A DNA stretch of 12,496 nt, from NCBI GenBank assembly GCA_027294925.1, contig JAPULM010000166.1, forward strand, positions 1 through 12,496, given 5' to 3'. Shown piece after piece: positions 1 to 6,780 of the stretch. The stretch is from a bacterium. GTDB lineage: Bacteria > Tectomicrobia > Entotheonellia > Entotheonellales > Entotheonellaceae. How positions within the stretch are numbered: the stretch's first letter is position 1; every line of letters starts with the position of its first letter. Below the pieces are notes generated by a model. The model saw only the letters and a list, made by a program, of their open reading frames with translations. It was not told the DNA's origin and did no database searches. The position numbers were made by a program, and so were the translations under genes.

Positions 1-75
1 AGCGGCTTTCCCTTAGCGGATCAAATTGGCACTGAACTGATCTCATCATTCGAAACGGCCAAGCCTGGGCGCTAA
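1..75 (+). CDS. Possible C-terminal tail of a gene entering from the left
   Basis: Frame 1 is open from the first base to a TAA at 73-75 and encodes 24 residues ending in FETAKPGR. The tail has a balanced composition and stops 19 bp short of the oppositely oriented amidase stop codon, as expected for a convergent pair. The fragment is too short to assign to a family, and an open frame of this length can occur by chance. Confidence 0.3.
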   Translation, partial: SGFPLADQIGTELISSFETAKPGR

Positions 76-94
76 GTGCTGCGCACCGCTCACC

Positions 95-1450
95 CTACGA
101 CAGCGGCGGCGTCAGGCTAATATTCATCGTCCCTTCACACCATTTGGCTGCGGCTAGCAACTTCTCTTCTTCGCAGCGCGCTGCAATCAGTTGTATTCCC
201 AGTGGCATACCTGCCTGGTTCAACCCGCTAGGTAACGCAATGCTTGGCATTCCGGCATACGTCCACGGCGCTTGAAAACTCGCATCGCCAGTCGTCGTCA
301 GATCACGTGGGGCGGGGCTGGGAGTGGCTGGTGTCAATAGGACATCCAGATCATCAAACCGTTCAGCCACCTCCTCTTGAAAGCGCCGCCGCAGGCGCTG
401 TGCCCGCAGGTAATCTACCCCTGAAATAAGCAGGCCGGATTCAATCGTGTGGCGGATTTTCGGCCGGTAGTCATGCCGCCGTTCGGCAAACAAATCAGCG
501 TGGAAGGCCGCAGCTTCTACTTTCATAATAATACGCTGAGCCGGCAAAACAGAGGTAAAACACGCAGGTAGCTGGACTTCCCTTAGTGAGGCGCCAGCTT
601 GCTCCAATTGTTGTGCAACGGCATCTGTATGTTGCACCGTCTGCGCATCGGCATGGGCATTAAAATATCCTCGCAACAACCCAATGCGCGGTGCCTTTTC
701 AGCCTGCTGTACCGCCTCGATGTAGTTGCCAACCGTAGCTTGTAAAGAGCCAGGGTCCTGTGCATCGTAACCTGCAATGGCCTGCAGCATGAGTGCGGCG
801 TCATCAACACTGCGCACCAGAATGCCGACATGATCCAAACACCAACTGACCGGAATCACGCCATAACGGCTAATCCGACCATAGGTTGGTTTAAGTCCGA
901 CAATGCCATTATAGGCCGCCGGACGCAGGGTGGAGCCACCAGTTTGTGATCCCAGAGCAGCCGGTATCATACGCGCGGCAACAGCCACCGCTGAACCACT
1001 GCTTGAACCGCCAGGGGTGTGCTCGGCATGCCAAGGGCTACGGGTGGGAGAGGGGTCCGCGGTGGCGAATTCCGTGGTAACGGTTTTGCCCATCATGATT
1101 GCACCGGCATCGCGCAGTTTAACCACCGAGGTGGCGTCATATTCCGGCACCAGGTCGGCATAAACCTTAGAACAAGCCGTAGTCAGCAAACCGGCGGTGT
1201 AAAATATGTCCTTCAGCCCAATCGGCAGTCCGGCTAACAAACCTGCTTCCTCACCCTGTTGTAAACGCGCCTCGCAATGCCGGGCAGCCTGCAGCGCTCG
1301 CCGTTGATCGAGGGTGACCCAGGCCCCAAGTTGCGGCTCTAATGTTTCGATCTGCTGATAACAAGCCTCCACCACGTCAACCGGAGAGATCTCACGCTTC
1401 CGAATCAGCCTGACTGTTTCAGCAACCCCAAGGGTATGTAACGCTGTCAT
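95..1450 (-). CDS. Amidase-signature family hydrolase (GatA/AtzE-like)
   Basis: A 451-aa cytosolic hydrolase of the amidase signature family, which cleaves carboxamide bonds or transfers amide nitrogen through a Ser-cisSer-Lys triad. The full triad is visible: Lys80 in GLPIGLKD, cis-Ser149 in GGSSSGSA and nucleophile Ser173 in SQTGGSTLRPAA. The spacings of 69 and 24 residues match the family. Length is normal for a stand-alone amidase and close to GatA. The ATG at 1450 is preceded by AGGTGA (1455-1460). A small ORF whose C-terminus resembles amidase partner proteins lies 47 bp upstream on the same strand, with a cupin gene further up, so a three-gene transcription unit is likely. Substrate cannot be read from the sequence. 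A catabolic amidase fits the neighbouring oxidoreductases better than a tRNA amidotransferase, because no GatB or GatC is present. Family call is certain; function is inferred. Confidence 0.93.
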   Translation of the reverse strand: MTALHTLGVAETVRLIRKREISPVDVVEACYQQIETLEPQLGAWVTLDQRRALQAARHCEARLQQGEEAGLLAGLPIGLKDIFYTAGLLTTACSKVYADLVPEYDATSVVKLRDAGAIMMGKTVTTEFATADPSPTRSPWHAEHTPGGSSSGSAVAVAARMIPAALGSQTGGSTLRPAAYNGIVGLKPTYGRISRYGVIPVSWCLDHVGILVRSVDDAALMLQAIAGYDAQDPGSLQATVGNYIEAVQQAEKAPRIGLLRGYFNAHADAQTVQHTDAVAQQLEQAGASLREVQLPACFTSVLPAQRIIMKVEAAAFHADLFAERRHDYRPKIRHTIESGLLISGVDYLRAQRLRRRFQEEVAERFDDLDVLLTPATPSPAPRDLTTTGDASFQAPWTYAGMPSIALPSGLNQAGMPLGIQLIAARCEEEKLLAAAKWCEGTMNISLTPPLS

Positions 1451-1497
1451 CGTTTCACCTATGAAAACCTTCTACGCCCAACACGACGCTGCACAGA

Positions 1498-1656
1498 CTA
1501 AAAAAATCGAGGTTCAAGATCAGCCGCCATGTCATGTGCACTGATTAAAGCAAGTTGCTCGGCTGTTTCGCGCCATCCGACCATTTGTTGTTCAGCGTCC
1601 TCTTCACCCCACAGCAACACGGCTTGTGCCCGTAACCGCTGCAGGATTACCTTCAT
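1498..1656 (-). CDS. Small amidase-partner-like protein (AtzG/DUF4089-like?), start uncertain
   Basis: A short frame directly upstream of the amidase and on the same strand. From the first ATG (1656) it encodes 52 residues, acidic and mostly helical in composition, ending in DMAADLEPRFF. Small proteins of about 60-70 aa that partner AtzE-type amidases (AtzG/DUF4089-like, GatC-like) often occupy this position, and their tails can carry a similar EP-x-F pattern; this comparison is from memory. The ATG at 1656 has no ribosome binding site. The frame stays open upstream to 1734, and a good SD (GGGAGGG, 1683-1689) lies 5 nt before tandem ATC codons beginning at 1677, which would give 59 aa. Either a rare AUC start is used or the start codon has mutated. 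It could also be a decaying gene or chance ORF, but position and ending favour a real amidase partner. Confidence 0.45.
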   Translation of the reverse strand: MKVILQRLRAQAVLLWGEEDAEQQMVGWRETAEQLALISAHDMAADLEPRFF

Positions 1657-1791
1657 CTGCTGTTCGTCATTGATGATCTGCGCCCTCCCGTTTCTACTGT
1701 AGATGGGTTGATGCTTCAGGGGACTTCCTGATGATCATCTTAGCACATTTTCGTTATAGGTGAGTGTGCATTAATGTATTAGGATTCCGTG

Positions 1792-2169
1792 TCACCCGGC
1801 ATCATCGGCTAGCGGTACGACAGCGAAAAAGCGCTGTTGCTCGCCCACCACACGCGTCACATGTCCCTGCCCAGTCAAATCGTCGGCCAACAGGACATCG
1901 CCCGGGCCAACCCTTATCGTTGTGCCACTGCCAACCTCAATCTCACATTCGCCGGACAGGGTAATCGAGTACTGTCGTCTCGGGGCACAGTGCCAACTTA
2001 ACTCATAACCCACCGGCGCACAACGGAAGGTAATACCTTGCGCGTTCTGCATTGGGGTTCCCTCGCCATGTGCCCCTTCGGTATCGACAAACGGCTGCAT
2101 GGGCAAGTCCACTTGTTCAATATGCGACTTGCCATCATCGCCGCTATAGATTCGCCATATGCTTGGCAT
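1792..2169 (-). CDS. Small cupin-domain protein
   Basis: A 125-aa single-domain cupin. The two cupin motifs are recognisable: the strand region WHCAPRRQYSITLSGECEIE (59-78) and the second motif GPGDVLLADDLTGQGH (88-103), with His60 and His103 as candidate metal ligands. Small cupins of this type bind ligands or metals and include isomerases, dioxygenases and sugar or acid binding proteins, so the exact reaction is open. The ATG is preceded by AAAGGAG (about 2174-2180), a strong ribosome binding site, and a TATAAT -10 box lies at 2221-2226 on the same strand. It is the first gene of a probable unit running to the amidase, although the 135-bp gap to the next ORF could hold a second promoter. 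Length is normal for the family and no truncation is seen. Confidence 0.85.
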   Translation of the reverse strand: MPSIWRIYSGDDGKSHIEQVDLPMQPFVDTEGAHGEGTPMQNAQGITFRCAPVGYELSWHCAPRRQYSITLSGECEIEVGSGTTIRVGPGDVLLADDLTGQGHVTRVVGEQQRFFAVVPLADDAG

Positions 2170-2220
2170 ATCATGCTCCTTTCCGCGCTTACAGGTTTTC
2201 TGTCGAAGATGTGGACCCGT

Positions 2221-2249
2221 ATTATATACCCTGCATGGTTAATTCGAAA
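2221..2249 (-). promoter_or_regulatory. Promoter for the cupin-amidase unit
   Basis: On the minus strand a perfect TATAAT occupies 2226-2221. The -35 position 17 bp upstream (TTTCGA, 2249-2244) is weak. Transcription would start near 2213, giving a leader of about 45 nt to the cupin ATG. Confidence 0.5.
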
Positions 2250-2256
2250 CAACGGG

Positions 2257-2285
2257 TTGAAAAATCAGCCGTGAGCCCGTATCCT
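2257..2285 (+). promoter_or_regulatory. Promoter for the ThDP-dependent enzyme
   Basis: TTGAAA at 2257-2262 and TATCCT at 2280-2285 are separated by exactly 17 bp, a sigma70-like arrangement. The predicted start near 2292 leaves a leader of about 145 nt before the ATG at 2438. It is back to back with the cupin promoter, so one regulator bound between them could control both directions. This is inferred from consensus matching only. Confidence 0.4.
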
Positions 2286-2437
2286 TTTTTAATGCCCTTC
2301 CTGGCATGCGCTTGTCGCCATAAGCCAGTCAGCTACCTCGACTTGATGACCTTGACCACAGCGAAACCTTAGCATTCGAGCTGTCAGTTGCATCACGTTG
2401 TCAACACCAACCATTTGCCAACGAGGGAAAAACGCCA

Positions 2438-4108
2438 ATGAGCCCTACAACACGCCGCATGAATGGGGGACACGCCGTTGTTGATTGTTTGCGTAACGAG
2501 GGCGTCCGCCATGTATTTAACGTTCCGGGGGAAAGTTTCACCTCCATCTTGGATGGGATACGTGACGCCGATCAAATTCAACTTATCACCAACCGTCAAG
2601 AAGGCGGCGCATGTCTGATGGCGGAGGCGTATGCCAAGGCGACCCGTACCCCGGGCGTCTGCGTAGTGACGCGTGGCCCGGGTGCCACTAACGCCAGCAT
2701 CGGCGTCCACTGCGCGCGTCACGACTCCACCCCGTTGGTGTTGCTGGTGGGACAGGTGGCACGTGCCGCCCGCGGCCGAGAAGCAGGTCAAGAGATCGAT
2801 TACACCCATTTCTTCGGCAGCATCGCCAAATGGGTGATAGAGGTTAACGATCCACAACGTGTACCTGCTGTGATGAGCCGGGCGTTTCACCTCGCCCGTA
2901 GCGGGCGCCCCGGCCCGGTAGTGGTGTCACTACCGCGCGATATGCAGGATGAAATGGCGGACATTCCTGTCGTCGATCCGTATCCGCTTATCCGCTCCAA
3001 CCCGGAGCCTGAACTGATCAAAGAAATGGTGCAACAGATCGGGGCTGCCAAGACGCCAATTATTCTGGCAGGATCAGGCGTCGAGTATGCCGGGGCAAGA
3101 CAGGCATTAATTGAATTCTCCGAAAAATTCCACATCCCGGTGGTTACCACTTATCGCCGTCTGGCCGCCTTTCCGAATGATCACCCTCATTACATCGGCA
3201 ACCTGAGCAGCGCGCAGAATCATGCCCGCAACGCCGTGGCGGAAGCGGAGCTGGTGCTGGCAATCGGCACCCGCCTCAATCAGCAGAGCACAGTGGGCTT
3301 TACCTTGCCACATGCTGAACAAACCTTGATCCAGATTGATCCGTCAGAAGAGACTATTGGGCAAAACCACCGCCCTAGCATGGGAATCGTCTCCGATGTC
3401 AACCTCGCCCTGTGCGCCGCTTTGCAGCACCCGGCACCCAGCGCCAATGCGGCCCGTCAAGGCTGGATCAACGAATACCGCCAGGTACAGCAGGCATGGG
3501 CCACGCCACCTGAACGTCCGAGCGGTAAGGTGTCAATGGAAAAAATCATGATGGACATGAAGGCCACCTTGCCGAAAGACACCATTCATACAGTGGATGC
3601 AGGAAACTTTGGCTTGTGGGTGCACAAATACCAGGAGTTTAGCACCCCTGACACATTCTTTGGTCCGACGGTAGGATGCATGGGGTATGGCGTGCCGGCC
3701 GCCATCGGTGCCAAGCTGGCGTATCCGCAGCGTGTCGCCATTGCCAACTGCGGCGACGGCGGCTTTATGATGACCGGACAAGAGATGGCGACGGCCGTCC
3801 AGTACGGCGTCAATATCATTACGGTGGTCTATAACAACAACGCCCTAGCCACCATCAGGATGCATCAGGAGGCACAGTACCCCAACCGGCCAAGCGGCAC
3901 AGATTTCATCAACCCGGATTTTGCCGCCCTGGGCAATGCCTATGGCGCGCTTGGCATCAAGGTGACGCGTGACAGCGATTTCCAACCGGCCTTGAATGAG
4001 GCACTGAAGGCCAACAAACCCGCCTTGATCGAGGTCATGACCGATCTCGAATATATCTCGCCGACAGCGCAATTGTCACAAGTGACGGCTGGTATGCCGG
4101 GACGGTAA
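2438..4108 (+). CDS. ThDP-dependent enzyme, acetolactate synthase-like
   Basis: A 556-aa enzyme of the acetolactate synthase/benzoylformate decarboxylase superfamily, with the usual three-domain order: N-terminal PYR domain (about 8-170), central Rossmann-like domain (about 190-330) and C-terminal PP domain (about 370-540). The catalytic Glu that activates thiamine diphosphate is Glu55 in TNRQEGGA. The metal-diphosphate motif runs from GDG (439-441) to the NNN at 466-468, the canonical spacing. Length is full. The ATG at 2438 follows GAGGG (2423-2427) at 10 nt. An in-frame ATG at 2459 has no SD, though many relatives begin near it. The gene stands alone, divergent from the cupin-amidase unit and convergent with the flavin monooxygenase. 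Without a regulatory subunit nearby it is more likely a catabolic carboligase, decarboxylase or sulfoacetaldehyde acetyltransferase relative than the biosynthetic IlvB. The substrate cannot be named. Confidence 0.9.
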   Translation: MSPTTRRMNGGHAVVDCLRNEGVRHVFNVPGESFTSILDGIRDADQIQLITNRQEGGACLMAEAYAKATRTPGVCVVTRGPGATNASIGVHCARHDSTPLVLLVGQVARAARGREAGQEIDYTHFFGSIAKWVIEVNDPQRVPAVMSRAFHLARSGRPGPVVVSLPRDMQDEMADIPVVDPYPLIRSNPEPELIKEMVQQIGAAKTPIILAGSGVEYAGARQALIEFSEKFHIPVVTTYRRLAAFPNDHPHYIGNLSSAQNHARNAVAEAELVLAIGTRLNQQSTVGFTLPHAEQTLIQIDPSEETIGQNHRPSMGIVSDVNLALCAALQHPAPSANAARQGWINEYRQVQQAWATPPERPSGKVSMEKIMMDMKATLPKDTIHTVDAGNFGLWVHKYQEFSTPDTFFGPTVGCMGYGVPAAIGAKLAYPQRVAIANCGDGGFMMTGQEMATAVQYGVNIITVVYNNNALATIRMHQEAQYPNRPSGTDFINPDFAALGNAYGALGIKVTRDSDFQPALNEALKANKPALIEVMTDLEYISPTAQLSQVTAGMPGR

Positions 4109-4163
4109 GGCGGCCGTCGCAACCACCAAGCGGACGCTTCAGGCTCATCCTTGGGGTGTCCAG

Positions 4164-5216
4164 TTATTTAAATGCCGGCATGACCTGATGGGTGAGGATG
4201 TTCAGACTCTGCATCACCAGCTCTTCAGGGATCATCCCGCCTGGATTCATTTCGGCCACAATACCGTCCAGCCCCAACTCTTCTTGCAGCTGTTTAAGAC
4301 GGTCCGTCAAACCCTCCGCAGATCCGAAGGCGACTTTGGTCTGCAATATCTCGTCATAGGTCAGGCCGGCGAGGCGTTCAACCGTACCCAATCCTCTTCT
4401 AGCACTGGCAGAAACCGCACGTCGCGCCGTATCATCGGCAACCAGATTGCTCTGACGGTTAAAGTAGTAGGTGATGCTATCGCATGGCTCCTCAAGCGCA
4501 GCAGCCTGGCTGGTAGCGGCATAAAGGGGTACGCGTAGGTAGACGCTGCCATCGCCGGGGTGACCGCTCTGACGCCAGGTTTTACGATAAATTTCTAAGT
4601 GGGTGCGAAGTTCGGCAGTGTCCATCCCGCGCAGGCCGACAAAAATTGGGAAACCTTCCTTGGCAACGCCCGGGAACGTCTCAGGGGTTACAGCGGCCAT
4701 TCGCAGAGGCGGATGAGGTTTTTGATAAGGACGCGGGGCGATCACCGCATTGTCAATTTGAAAATAATTGCCGTCGTAGCTGAATGGCTCGCCCTGCCAT
4801 GCTATACGGAGAATCTCGAGCGTTTCGGCGAAACGCCCCTGGCTTTCGTCATAAGGCACGCCGTAAATATTATAAGAACGAGCGAACCCACTGCGACCGA
4901 TTCCTAGATCAAAACGTCCTTGGCTGATGTGATCGACGGTGGCGACTTCTTCAGCGATGCGCAATGGATTATTCAAAGGCAGAACGTAGACCGCCATGCC
5001 AACGCGGAGACGTTTGGTACGGGAGGCGATAGCGCTCGCCACCACAATGGGCGAAGAGAGCACGGAACGGACTGGATTGAAATGAAATTCCGCTAGCCAG
5101 GCACCATCTAATCCCCAGGCTTCAGCAGCATCTACCAAAGCAAAACTTTCCCGAAAGGCATCGAGTTCGGTGCGACCCCGACGGCTTCCAAACTCCATGA
5201 AAATTCCGAACTCCAC
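4164..5216 (-). CDS. LLM-class (luciferase-like) flavin-dependent oxidoreductase
   Basis: A 350-aa protein of the bacterial luciferase-like monooxygenase family: TIM-barrel enzymes using reduced FMN or F420 supplied by a partner. Family marks are the N-terminal strand MEFGIFMEFG, the active-site region AEFHFNP (42-48), the VATVDHISQGRFDLGIGRSG segment (91-110) typical of the cofactor phosphate site, and APRPYQKPHPPLRMAA in the middle. Length is standard. The start is GTG at 5216, chosen because the MEFGIF beginning matches the family and an AGGGGGTGA ribosome binding site precedes it by about 5 nt. It converges on the ThDP-dependent enzyme gene with 55 bp between stops. Upstream on the same strand is a broken VOC-family gene, suggesting a former oxidative pathway operon. 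No flavin reductase is in view. Substrate is unknown. Confidence 0.9.
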   Translation of the reverse strand: MEFGIFMEFGSRRGRTELDAFRESFALVDAAEAWGLDGAWLAEFHFNPVRSVLSSPIVVASAIASRTKRLRVGMAVYVLPLNNPLRIAEEVATVDHISQGRFDLGIGRSGFARSYNIYGVPYDESQGRFAETLEILRIAWQGEPFSYDGNYFQIDNAVIAPRPYQKPHPPLRMAAVTPETFPGVAKEGFPIFVGLRGMDTAELRTHLEIYRKTWRQSGHPGDGSVYLRVPLYAATSQAAALEEPCDSITYYFNRQSNLVADDTARRAVSASARRGLGTVERLAGLTYDEILQTKVAFGSAEGLTDRLKQLQEELGLDGIVAEMNPGGMIPEELVMQSLNILTHQVMPAFK

Positions 5217-5360
5217 ACGTCACCCCCTGGCTCTTTGGCAGGCTACCTCACATCATTCAGTGTCTCTTATACCCATTTGGCAACAGTAAAGCACAGACCT
5301 AGGGCATGGTCAATAGCAGCCGTTGCAAAGGTATGCTTACGGCTCGATTCACATGCGCTC

Positions 5361-5597
5361 TTAATCAAGCGCAAGAACTGCACCGCGCATAGCCAAAGCA
5401 AACCCGTTTATCAGCTCAAAATAAGCCTGTTTGAGCGCTTCATAGCTGTCTACCTGAAAGGCAATGTGTTGCACGCCCGGACGTCTGCCATCAGGCTCGG
5501 CCGTCACCTCGGGATCTTCGGTAGGATATTTTCAAGCCTTATTATTGTAGAGAAATCGAATCACACGGCCAAGCCCATTATCTTCCGGCTTCTCTCA
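5361..5597 (-). pseudogene. Decayed VOC/extradiol-dioxygenase-like gene
   Basis: The minus strand carries a clear remnant of the vicinal-oxygen-chelate (glyoxalase/bleomycin resistance/extradiol dioxygenase) fold. The recognisable piece is RRPGVQHIAFQVDSYEALKQ, followed by AYFEL, where the His of VQHIAF would be a metal ligand. The same frame continues upstream through an in-frame TGA (5532-5534) into NGLGRVIRFLYNN, and a further TGA lies at 5595-5597. Downstream the frame stops at 5361 without reaching the normal VOC C-terminal Glu-containing motif. No start codon with a ribosome binding site was found. It lies just upstream of the LLM monooxygenase in the same orientation. The family resemblance is recalled, not searched. 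Confidence 0.55.
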
Positions 5598-5737
5598 GGG
5601 TAACCTAAAAGGTGTCTTAGATGGGATAGATACAAGATGAAAGCGGGCTCTTCCGGCGATTTTTGCTTGCACGCAATATGCTGTGTTATGGCTTTCAAGT
5701 TGGCACTCATGGCAACCGATAAGAACCCTTGTACAGC

Positions 5738-5766
5738 TTATCGCAGATTGGCGGGTGGTATATAAT
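5738..5766 (+). promoter_or_regulatory. Promoter of the zinc-ribbon/PilZ gene with CGATAA repeats
   Basis: TATAAT at 5761-5766 is a perfect -10 element. The hexamer 17 bp upstream is TTATCG (5738-5743), a poor -35. That -35 is part of an inverted repeat, CGATAAG (5717-5723) and CTTATCG (5737-5743), and a further CGATAAA lies downstream at 5791-5797. A weak core promoter overlapped by an inverted repeat suggests control by a DNA-binding regulator. The leader to the ATG at 5843 is about 70 nt. Confidence 0.45.
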
Positions 5767-5842
5767 TCGGTACAGATGCCTATACCCTACCGATAAACGC
5801 CTGCCACTGTTAATGCAAACATAATTAGGTCGCCGAGTTTCC

Positions 5843-6313
5843 ATGAGAACTACCAACACCCACCTCGATAAGAACGGAGAGGGCGACATCACCTGCCCTA
5901 AATGCGGCAAGACAAAACCCATCACTGCGGCTATTGAATTGATCGTCAAAGCAACTGTGAATATCAAATGCTCTTGTGGTCATCCATTTGCCACCTCGCT
6001 CGAGCGCCGCAAGTTTGAACGCAAAAACGTATGCTTAGCAGGCAAGATTTACGAGGTTGGTTCGAGCCATGCTATTTGCGATGTGACAATTACTTCTGTG
6101 TCTCCGAACGGCCTAGCATTTGAAACCAGTAGGCGCGCAAATATTGCTCTTGACAGCATCCTGGAGATTGAAATACCGCTTGGTGACTCTGGCATAATCG
6201 CTCGGGAGCAGCTCTTAATTAAACACATTAACCGCTCCGACATTGGCGCTGAATTTTCCCAACAACAATACAATTACGATCTAGATTTCTACCTCTCCCG
6301 CCTCACGTCCTAG
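5843..6313 (+). CDS. Zinc-ribbon plus PilZ domain protein
   Basis: A 156-aa soluble protein with two parts. Residues 15-50 hold a putative zinc ribbon, C18-P-K-C21 and C43-S-C45. The rest resembles a PilZ domain, the family that binds cyclic di-GMP: RRKFER (55-60) gives the R-x3-R motif (Arg56, Arg60), followed by a beta-barrel segment with SVSPNG (85-90) where the canonical motif is D/N-x-S-x-x-G. Serine replaces the acidic or amide residue here, so nucleotide binding may be weakened. The gene is monocistronic behind its own promoter. The ATG at 5843 has only a weak upstream AGG/GAG, so the start is chosen by frame and by the position of the zinc ribbon. The role is presumably as a receptor in motility, adhesion or polysaccharide control. 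The target is unknown. Confidence 0.75.
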   Translation: MRTTNTHLDKNGEGDITCPKCGKTKPITAAIELIVKATVNIKCSCGHPFATSLERRKFERKNVCLAGKIYEVGSSHAICDVTITSVSPNGLAFETSRRANIALDSILEIEIPLGDSGIIAREQLLIKHINRSDIGAEFSQQQYNYDLDFYLSRLTS

Positions 6314-6780
6314 TCACCATCTGTCTCCTTAGAAGCAGAAGCGAAGCACCTACCCCTTCGTGCCCAAACAGAGCGCCTTCCTCCTTGTACCAGGAACAAC
6401 ACCCTGCTGGGACTTAAGGAAAGTCAACAACACAGGTACCTAGATAAAGGAGGGTACACGATGCATACTACCTTGACCAACGATTTGTTCTTATAGCAGC
6501 CATTAGGAATGCGCCTCGTCGACTCGCCAGCGGCATCCAGAAAAACTCACCTCAGGGTGGTCGGAGCTGCTGGTGCGGCTTATAGAGGAAGAGAAACATC
6601 CAGACCCGGAATGGCGAGTGAGGGGATTTTCTCCATGTTGACAATTACCTATTAGAAGCGCAACGAAAGCGTCGATTTCAGACATGCAAGCCCTAGATGC
6701 ACCACAGTTTACACGGGATGAACCGGCATCAAGTTTCTGGCAAAGACGACGTGAGGAGGGGTTATCCCTGTTATTTATGC
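6314..6780. other. 467-bp region without a convincing gene
   Basis: No family-recognisable protein appears in any frame. The only strong translation signal is AGGAGG at 6449-6454, 6 nt before ATG 6462, but that frame stops after 11 codons (TAG 6495-6497). It then stays open for more than 50 further codons, so a mutated gene is possible. A second plus-strand stretch near 6510-6635 is rich in Glu and Arg (SELLVRLIEEEKHPDPEW) and ends in a TGA without a start. These may be remnants of a decayed gene. Confidence 0.4.

Noticed and set aside
1461..1544. Plus-strand ORF beginning MKTFYAQHDAAQ, reminiscent of the N-terminus of histone-deacetylase/acetylpolyamine amidohydrolase proteins
   Set aside because: It stops after 27 codons, lacks an SD, no continuing similarity follows in any frame, and it overlaps the spacer and end of the minus-strand amidase unit. 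The resemblance is short enough to be chance.
2393..2890. 165-aa minus-strand frame
   Set aside because: Antisense shadow of the ThDP enzyme, whose catalytic motifs are all on the plus strand.
4109..4163. Possible terminator between the convergent ThDP enzyme and flavin monooxygenase genes (AAGC-GGAC-GCTT)
   Set aside because: The stem is only 4 bp with no U-tract on either strand.
5235..5603. 122-aa plus-strand open frame
   Set aside because: No recognisable domain and no good SD. The opposite strand carries a readable VOC-family remnant, so this frame is its shadow.
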